DNA from: Marvinbryantia formatexigens
Lineage (GTDB): Bacteria; Bacillota; Clostridia; Oscillospirales; Ruminococcaceae
Assembly (NCBI GenBank): GCA_021771035.1
Contig: JAETPU010000022.1
Location: forward strand, 1 to 49,973
Reading direction: 5' to 3'
Length of the DNA: 49,973 nt
In this document: positions 44,991 to 49,973 of the stretch, piece by piece
Layout of the letters: every line of letters begins with the position of its first letter
Position numbering within the stretch: the stretch's first letter is position 1
Notes under the pieces: model-generated
Told to the model about the DNA's origin: nothing
Seen by the model: only the letters and a program-made list of their open reading frames with translations
Databases searched by the model: none
Program-made: the position numbers and the translations under genes

Positions 44991-46649
44991 TTACATACGG
45001 TCTTTCCGCTTCGGCGGGGTGGGGAGCCGCTTGACGATCTCCTTCTGGTAGTCGATCTCGCCGTCCGGGGCCTTGAAGGGGGTCTTAACCACCGTATCAA
45101 CGGCGTGTTGCTTATACCACGCCGCCCCATCCGCAGAAAACACCTTCTGATAATCCCCCTCCGGTCTGGAATACTGGTCCACATGGTACATGGCGAACTC
45201 AATTCCCTGGGGATGTTCCGGGGTCACTTCCCGGCCGGTGATGCGCCCGCCGCCGATCTCCACCTGGGAGAAGGACACTTTTTCGGCGGCGCTTGCCCCC
45301 AGAGCAGTATGGCCCATGTAGGACTGGAGGGATTGAGCGGCCAAATCTCCGGTGATGGAGCCGGTAGAGCGCATATCGCCCCGGGCCACCATGCCGATCA
45401 CGTCATTGGCGAACTGCCCGCCGGACTGTAGGGAATGGGAGAAAACCGCACCGCCCAGGGTAGGCATACGGACAGGGAACATGCTGTGTGTACTTCGATG
45501 GACGTTTTCCACGCTTCGGGTATGGTTGACCGTATGGCTCTCGCTGATGCTGTCGCCCCCGCCGACCTGCCGGACAGTCTCCGAATGGGCCTTTTCGCTG
45601 GAGCTGTGGACAACCTGCTCGCCGCCGGTCTGGATAACGCCGTCCTGCCGCAATACGCTGTCAGTCTGGCCCTCCGTCTGAATGACGCTGGAGGATTGGA
45701 CTTCACCGCCGGCAAGAACCGTCTCTTCCTGCGGCACAGCCGGGGTGGGCGGGATTCCAACGTCTGGAGCTGGGATATTATCCGCTGGTGTAACCGTATC
45801 TGCGGGAGCAGATGTCACAGGCGGAATATCGGTCCCAGTCAGAATAATTCCGTTTTCCTGGGGAGGAGACCCGGAGGAAATACCGCTGTCAACAGGCGCA
45901 GGCCCTACAGGAACCGTGTTGCCGGCAGGCGGAGCGCCGTTTTCCGTTTGAATCGGCGCGGCAGGCGGAGTATCGTTCCCGGTGAGGATGATACCTTCCT
46001 GCTGGATTGCACTGTCGCTTCTGGCTGTGCTGTCGGTATGGGAAACAGCGTCCGTGTGGACAATGCCGCCGGAATGAACCGTGCTGTCGGTGTGGGCCTC
46101 CGAAGCGGACATCCTTTCGCTGGCGGTATGTACGGCAGCCGTCCCCTGCTTCTGGGCTGTGTGGACAGCGGAGGTCTGGGTGGTGGCGGTTTTGACTGCG
46201 CTGTTGGTGATATGCCGGCCAGCCATGCCAATCAAGCCGCCCTTGAAGAATCCGGCAGGCCCGGCAGAGCTGGAACTACCTCCGGAAGCACCGCCCGATG
46301 CGGAGGCCCCAGAGCCGCGCCGCCCACCGCCAAGGATTCGGCCCGCGCCTCCGGTTGCCATTGTGACAGCCCGGAATGTTACCATGGCGTCGGCCAGCAT
46401 AGAACCTCCAGTACGGCCCACGTTGACGCCCAGGCTTGCCATGAAGCTGTCGATCTTCTGAGATACCTTCAAAAAGGCCACCGCACAAAGGAACCAGATC
46501 AGAACGTTCCCGGTGACAGCCTCCTTACTGGATGCCGCTACCGCAGCCTCTACCTCGCTTTCGTCGAGGGCAAGGGCCGGTACGCACAGGGCCGAAAGTA
46601 TCAACACCGCAAGTACCGTAAGTTTCATAATCCTCTTGAATCTGCTCAT
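44991..46649 (-). CDS. T4SS-associated secreted/membrane protein with His-Thr-rich centre, 552 aa
   Basis: The ATG at 46649 follows TTAGGAGG; the open frame extends upstream without a better site. A signal sequence (about 8-28) and one membrane helix (about 48-65) lead to a Gly/Ser-rich region and a low-complexity centre (about 150-400) with many HT dipeptides and two copies of an EGIILTGNDTPP-like unit. The C-terminal 150 residues are folded (MAMYHVDQYSRPEGDYQKVF-like) and end basic. It lies between the VirB6 and VirB4 genes, a place typical for a TrbL-like or structural channel component. I know no precise family. Confidence 0.8.
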   Translation of the reverse strand: MSRFKRIMKLTVLAVLILSALCVPALALDESEVEAAVAASSKEAVTGNVLIWFLCAVAFLKVSQKIDSFMASLGVNVGRTGGSMLADAMVTFRAVTMATGGAGRILGGGRRGSGASASGGASGGSSSSAGPAGFFKGGLIGMAGRHITNSAVKTATTQTSAVHTAQKQGTAAVHTASERMSASEAHTDSTVHSGGIVHTDAVSHTDSTARSDSAIQQEGIILTGNDTPPAAPIQTENGAPPAGNTVPVGPAPVDSGISSGSPPQENGIILTGTDIPPVTSAPADTVTPADNIPAPDVGIPPTPAVPQEETVLAGGEVQSSSVIQTEGQTDSVLRQDGVIQTGGEQVVHSSSEKAHSETVRQVGGGDSISESHTVNHTRSVENVHRSTHSMFPVRMPTLGGAVFSHSLQSGGQFANDVIGMVARGDMRSTGSITGDLAAQSLQSYMGHTALGASAAEKVSFSQVEIGGGRITGREVTPEHPQGIEFAMYHVDQYSRPEGDYQKVFSADGAAWYKQHAVDTVVKTPFKAPDGEIDYQKEIVKRLPTPPKRKDRM

Positions 46650-46657
46650 AAAGCCTC

Positions 46658-47368
46658 CTAAAATGACAGCGGGTTGGCAATGAATGTCCCCACCATGCTG
46701 GTGAACAGCCGCAGACACCATGCGTTCATCAGAAGCAGGAATACCTGACCACCGAACATCCGGCACCAACTTTTGAAGATGCTGGACGTGGCCTGGGACG
46801 CGCCCATAGCAAAGGCCACTGGCGCTGTGTAGACCAGAACGCCCAGCAGCACATACCGCTCTGCCGCCTCGAACAGCAGCTTCAGATAGTTCCAGGCCAG
46901 AACCAGCACCAGAATCAAGACAATCAAGGTCACCGCGCCATTGGCACAGACGCCGATAATGGTGAGCAGGACCGAGTTGAAGCTGGCAAAGTCCAGGCTG
47001 GGGAGCGTGGAGGTGAGTATCCAGTCATAGGGCGTACCGCCGATGGTCAGCACCGTATCAACGATGGAATCCGCATAGTAGGCCAGACCGATAAACAGGA
47101 TGGCCCGGATGGTCAGCTTAACGGGGTCTTCCGCCTCCGCTCCTACGCCCAGGCCGTAGTTCTTGAACAGATTCCACACCCAAAGCAGCAGAATCAGCCC
47201 AATAGCCAGAGCCACAAAGACGTTATACATCGTCTCTGCCGCTGGGAAGTAGCGCAGAAACACGGCCATATCACAGCCCAGAGCGCCCAAAACTGATGTG
47301 TTTATTAAATCCAGGCCGTGCATAACTTGTTCCGCGATCCATGCTACAATGCCGTCTAAAATGCCCAT
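46658..47368 (-). CDS. VirB6/TrbL-like polytopic conjugation protein, 236 aa
   Basis: Six to seven hydrophobic helices are visible (for example MYNVFVALAIGLILLLWVW, LTIRAILFIGLAYYADSIV, VTLIVLILVLVLAWNYLKLL, VLLGVLVYTAPVAFAMGAS). The pattern and a place between pilin-like and VirB4 genes fit the VirB6/TrbL-like family of clostridial elements (CD1112-type). It forms part of the inner-membrane channel. The gene begins six bases after the pilin-like stop. Confidence 0.88.
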   Translation of the reverse strand: MGILDGIVAWIAEQVMHGLDLINTSVLGALGCDMAVFLRYFPAAETMYNVFVALAIGLILLLWVWNLFKNYGLGVGAEAEDPVKLTIRAILFIGLAYYADSIVDTVLTIGGTPYDWILTSTLPSLDFASFNSVLLTIIGVCANGAVTLIVLILVLVLAWNYLKLLFEAAERYVLLGVLVYTAPVAFAMGASQATSSIFKSWCRMFGGQVFLLLMNAWCLRLFTSMVGTFIANPLSF

Positions 47369-47374
47369 AGGCGA

Positions 47375-47758
47375 TTACGGCGCTGTCCACTGTCCGCCGG
47401 AGAAGAAAGGCGTGACATAGCTCATGATGAATCCCAGAGAGTTCAAGATGATCCAGGTGATGACGATGCGCTTCAGCCACGCCCGGGATTCATCCACTGT
47501 CCGGCCAGAGCGGGAGAAGTTCATCATCAGCAGCGCAACGGCGGCTGTCACAATGGCGGCGATGGTGGAAATGGCGAGAATCTGGGTGTAGACGTCCTTC
47601 ATCACCTCGCTGGCCTTCGTCCAAATCGTATCAGCTGCGAAGGCCGGTTGACAGAGCAGCGTGGACGTACAGACACCCAGATAGGCCATGAATGCGCCGC
47701 GTCCGGGATCAATCCTGCGCCGAGGGGTGTGCGGGGATGGCGTTTTGTCTTGTTTCAA
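47375..47758 (-). CDS. VirB2/TrbC-like pilin or channel subunit, 127 aa
   Basis: A TTG start seven bases after GGAGG, preceded by a terminator-rich leader. A basic N-terminus precedes a signal-like helix (AYLGVCTSTLLCQPAFA, residues 24-41), then two membrane helices (ILAISTIAAIVTAAVALLMM and VITWIILNSLGFIMSYV) separated by a short basic loop. This size and topology match VirB2/TrbC-type subunits. It is the first gene of the T4SS operon. Confidence 0.82.
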   Translation of the reverse strand: MKQDKTPSPHTPRRRIDPGRGAFMAYLGVCTSTLLCQPAFAADTIWTKASEVMKDVYTQILAISTIAAIVTAAVALLMMNFSRSGRTVDESRAWLKRIVITWIILNSLGFIMSYVTPFFSGGQWTAP

Positions 47759-47792
47759 TGAAAAACCTCCTTTTTTCGTTGGCTTCCGTCCT

Positions 47793-47829
47793 GAAAAAAG
47801 GCAGCACCCAGAAATTCGGATGCTGCCTT
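47793..47829 (-). terminator. Intrinsic terminator 2 of the T4SS leader
   Basis: aggcagca (47799-47806) pairs with tgctgcct (47821-47828); on the minus strand the hairpin is followed by TTTTTTCAG, an ideal U-tract. Only 20-25 bases separate it from the ribosome site of the pilin-like gene. Confidence 0.85.
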
Positions 47830-47833
47830 AGCT

Positions 47834-47880
47834 GCCGCAGAAGGGCAAAGAAAAAGACGCTTCCAGCGTCCTTCTGCGGC
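47834..47880 (-). terminator. Nested hairpin/terminator 1 of the T4SS leader
   Basis: Outer arms gccgcagaagg (47834-47844) and ccttctgcggc (47870-47880) enclose an inner terminator-like hairpin GACGCT-GGA-AGCGTC followed by TTTTTCTTT on the minus strand. The inner and outer stems share position 47870, so they could be alternative or stacked folds, as in attenuators. Confidence 0.7.
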
Positions 47881-47915
47881 TGTTTTCAGTTTTGCTTACA
47901 GTTTTGAGCATACTT

Positions 47916-47944
47916 ATTTTAGCATATAAGGATTTACGCTTCAA
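47916..47944 (-). promoter_or_regulatory. Promoter of the T4SS operon
   Basis: On the minus strand TTGAAG (47944-47939), 17-bp spacer, TAAAAT (47921-47916). Transcription would start near 47908 and run through about 150 bases of leader before the pilin-like gene. Confidence 0.7.
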
Positions 47945-47983
47945 TAGCAAAACCCTGCCAATGCTACGCCAAAACCGTGCCAA

Positions 47984-48523
47984 TTATCTGCCACCTGCCT
48001 CTGTGGGGAAAAATTGCTCCAAAACCTGCAAGCTGTCCTGCGCCGTGTAGCCCCACAGAACAGAGCTTAACGCCTCAATCGCCTCTTTCCGACGGCGGTA
48101 GTAGGTGCGGAAGCTGATGTCGTGGATGTGGGGACGCAGCTGTTCGATGATCTCCTCCACATTTTTGAGCTGCTGGGGAGACAGGTAGGTATAGTGCAGG
48201 AGCCAGTAGTACGCCTCCCCGTTCTTGTGCCGGGTGCGGAGCAGATCAACCGCATTCTGTACCAGCGTGAGCATTTTGTGACTGCGCTCAATGCACTGGG
48301 CCTGGTGCTCAATGTCCGTGCCGCCCAAGTCCGCGCCGGCCAGATAGATGGACTCCAGGAAGTCCTCAATGCTGGTATCATATTCGATCTGAAACTGCGT
48401 CCTGACCTGCTGGACGGACAGCTCCAGGCTCCAGACCACATCTCGGTACTTCTTCAGCAGCTTCCAGGTGTTGTGGTAACGGGGGTCCTCCGTCACCTTG
48501 CGCTCAACCTTTTTCCTTGCCAT
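47984..48523 (-). CDS. ArpU/sigma-region-4-like regulator, 179 aa
   Basis: GAAAGGAG lies ten bases before the ATG. The protein is helical throughout; the end (NVEEIIEQLRPHIHDISFRT followed by YYRRRKEAIEALSSVLWG) matches the late part of ArpU-type phage regulators and sigma region 4, with the recognition-helix pattern S-x-x-TYYRRRKEA. ArpU proteins control late genes of phages. Here the T4SS promoter lies directly downstream (47916-47944), so control of that operon is plausible. Family placement is from pattern only. Confidence 0.65.
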   Translation of the reverse strand: MARKKVERKVTEDPRYHNTWKLLKKYRDVVWSLELSVQQVRTQFQIEYDTSIEDFLESIYLAGADLGGTDIEHQAQCIERSHKMLTLVQNAVDLLRTRHKNGEAYYWLLHYTYLSPQQLKNVEEIIEQLRPHIHDISFRTYYRRRKEAIEALSSVLWGYTAQDSLQVLEQFFPTEAGGR

Positions 48524-48538
48524 TGTGGAATACTCCTT

Positions 48539-49678
48539 TCAAAAGTTTGTTGATATTGGGGTCATGGTAAGTTCAAAGCTGTAAATCGGATGATTGTTTC
48601 CACATTGAATCACCATGCCAATCTTGAGAACATTTGTTTGCTCGCCATCCCTCTCTACTGCTTCCATGCAGTCGCCGGATAAGGGATATAACTTAACAGT
48701 GGATTTGGGGCAGTGAAAGCAGGAAATCCCTTGCGTCTCAAGGACTTGCGCCACTTTTTGGACAATGCGTTCCACCTGCGATTTTGAAACGCTAATGAGC
48801 TGGTCTGAAACGCAGACTCTGGGATTGTCCGGGATATTGTCTACTGTGTCCGTGTCATCCGGGAGCTGGAGCTTGATATTCAGAGACATGGCAACCTCGT
48901 CCTTGTCCACCATCACATCAGACACCTGGAACATCGTGGACAGATAGCTGTTCAGATAGATCACGCTGCCGGTACGGCCTGGGAAAGACATGAGTGTAAG
49001 ATAATCCAGGTCAGCCAGCTTTTTCAGCAGCCGTCCGACTGTGGAGCGGGAGAGGCCCCACCGCTGGGCGAGATCGGAGTAATTCAACAGCGGATTGCCT
49101 GTACCGTTTCTGAGGTAGACCACCGGGCCAACCTCAGAGCCAAGCACCTGGTTGTCCTTATAGATGGCGGAGAGCCACAGATCCAGCACCACGTCCATCT
49201 CAGACGCCTTGCCATAGCTGATCAGCTCCGTAGCGACGGCAATGGGCATAAAGAAGAAGCCGCTTTCCTTTTGGCAGGGGCAGTTGTAGTCCAGCACCGT
49301 GTTGTGCTTGCGCCAGCCCTTGATGCTGTACTTGACCAGATGGCCGTGGCCCAGTTGGGTAAAGGTAATAAGCTGCCGGTCCTGGAGGGTCTTCAGGATG
49401 GACAGGGCCTTATGCTGGAACCGGACACGAAAGCAAGCCGCCAGCTCACTGACCCGGCAGACCCACTCGCCTGGGTAGACGGTGTAAGTGATGCCGTCCA
49501 GCCGGCGGTAGGAGGTTCGGAAATTGGCATAGGAGCAGAGGACGGTATAATAAAAAAGACCGGAGCCTCCGTTGGTTCGGATGCTCCGGTCTGCGATCAG
49601 GGTTTGGACAAATTCTCGGTAGATGCGGCAGCGTGGGTAGTCCACAACCTGCTTGATTTCTAGCTGATAGTCTGGCAT
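48539..49678 (-). CDS. Winged-helix replication-initiator-like protein, 379 aa
   Basis: AAAGGAG is eight bases upstream of the ATG. Residues 20-120 form a helical winged domain (LFYYTVLCSYANFRTSYRRL, VRFQHKALSILKTLQDRQLI), and residues 195-245 a clear helix-turn-helix (LAQRWGLSRSTVGRLLKKLA). The C-terminal part has CFHCPKSTVKLYPL and IQCGNNHPIYSF, a possible zinc site. This resembles replication initiator or replisome-organiser proteins that stand at the head of transfer regions, but a transcriptional regulator cannot be excluded. It is followed after 15 bases by the ArpU-like gene. Confidence 0.7.
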   Translation of the reverse strand: MPDYQLEIKQVVDYPRCRIYREFVQTLIADRSIRTNGGSGLFYYTVLCSYANFRTSYRRLDGITYTVYPGEWVCRVSELAACFRVRFQHKALSILKTLQDRQLITFTQLGHGHLVKYSIKGWRKHNTVLDYNCPCQKESGFFFMPIAVATELISYGKASEMDVVLDLWLSAIYKDNQVLGSEVGPVVYLRNGTGNPLLNYSDLAQRWGLSRSTVGRLLKKLADLDYLTLMSFPGRTGSVIYLNSYLSTMFQVSDVMVDKDEVAMSLNIKLQLPDDTDTVDNIPDNPRVCVSDQLISVSKSQVERIVQKVAQVLETQGISCFHCPKSTVKLYPLSGDCMEAVERDGEQTNVLKIGMVIQCGNNHPIYSFELTMTPISTNF

Positions 49679-49743
49679 TTATAGTTCTCCTTTTCATCGA
49701 CTTAATTAAAGCGGAATCATTTGAGTTCCTATTTCCATTACTT

Positions 49744-49781
49744 GCAGGGGTGCAGCTATAAAACTACACCCCTGCTTTTTG
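49744..49781 (+). terminator. Hairpin with plus-strand U-tract
   Basis: gcaggggtg (49744-49752) and cacccctgc (49767-49775) pair perfectly, followed on the plus strand by tttttgt. It faces away from the minus-strand genes; it may stop plus-strand antisense transcription or act as a leader hairpin of the 379-aa gene. Confidence 0.65.
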
Positions 49782-49973
49782 TCACCTCTTTCTAGCTATG
49801 TATTGGACGTCCCCTGCCCCGGAAGCAGAGAGTCTGTACTGGCGAAAGTAGCCATTGAACGCCTGCGCTTGACGTTCTACCCGTTTTCCTGGTCAATGGA
49901 ATTTAGGGCAGGCACCGGAAAGCCTTGCAAATCAAGGGTTTCCTGTGTTGTCCCTATTATAACTCACTACCAT
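49782..49973 (-). promoter_or_regulatory. Leader region of the 379-aa gene, with possible -10 box
   Basis: No clear gene here. TATAAT on the minus strand (49961-49956) could be a -10 box; its -35 would lie at or beyond the window edge. A 19-codon frame starting with MATFASTDSLL (near 49851) has no ribosome site, and a longer startless frame (VERQAQAFNGYFRQYRLSA) overlaps it; either could be a decayed gene end. Confidence 0.35.

Noticed and set aside
304-49942. 12-bp direct repeat aatcaagggttt near both window ends as ICE attachment sites
   Set aside because: The left copy is inside a coding sequence, no integrase gene is near either copy, and a shared 12-mer is expected by chance in 50 kb.

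Overview
The window is almost entirely the backbone of a large integrative and conjugative element (ICE) from a moderately high-G+C gut Firmicute, probably an Oscillospiraceae/Ruminococcaceae-type Clostridium relative. The placement is inferred from gene content: a Gram-positive type IV secretion system (VirB2/B4/B6/D4-like proteins), an LPxTG sortase with a giant Cna-B surface protein, DUF3268/DUF5348/DUF5697/DUF6100 families, and strong AGGAGG ribosome sites. No relaxase, integrase or tRNA attachment site lies inside the window, so neither end of the element is visible.

Layout. Nearly all backbone genes are on the minus strand, so they read from right to left. 49678-47984: winged-helix replication/partition-type protein and an ArpU/sigma4-like protein. 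47758-42048: VirB2-like pilin, VirB6-like channel, a 552-aa secreted/membrane component and VirB3-VirB4 ATPase, preceded by their own promoter and a leader with tandem terminators. 41830-37319: DUF5697, DUF6100, a winged-helix protein and the VirD4/TraG coupling ATPase, preceded by an array of 11-bp iterons and a large inverted repeat. 37312-22977: S1 RNA-binding protein, membrane protein, sortase, CAP-domain protein, a 2450-aa thioester/Cna-B adhesin, an HD-GYP phosphodiesterase and a C39 peptidase; this is the cell-surface and cell-wall half of the conjugation machine. 20391-16307: DUF3268, sigma-like factor, an unknown protein and DUF5348. 15998-1: an ssb-led DNA-metabolism and accessory run (SSB, DUF932, sigma-like factor, pentapeptide-repeat, YkgJ-like, many small Cys-cluster proteins, a methyltransferase-helicase fusion).

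Three plus-strand islands, each with a good sigma-70 promoter, interrupt this backbone: an ECF sigma factor plus DUF2461 (16965-18506), DUF2200-DUF1801 plus an Rpn-type nuclease (20658-22924), and a zinc-ribbon peptide plus a YjbR-type protein (24398-24956). They look like cargo placed between backbone operons.

The most interesting signals are non-coding. The ssb promoter is followed by a leader that folds as a closed three-hairpin junction and ends in an intrinsic terminator directly before the ssb ribosome site. The type IV secretion operon has the same promoter-hairpin-terminator-ribosome site plan. Terminator-like hairpins also sit immediately before several downstream genes with no room for a promoter, which suggests the element is controlled by attenuation or processive antitermination. 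Other standouts are the 11-bp iteron array, a peptide tail shared by SSB and a neighbouring protein, a spare C-terminal cassette behind the Rpn gene, and an LPKTGY-ending adhesin that lacks the rest of a sorting signal.
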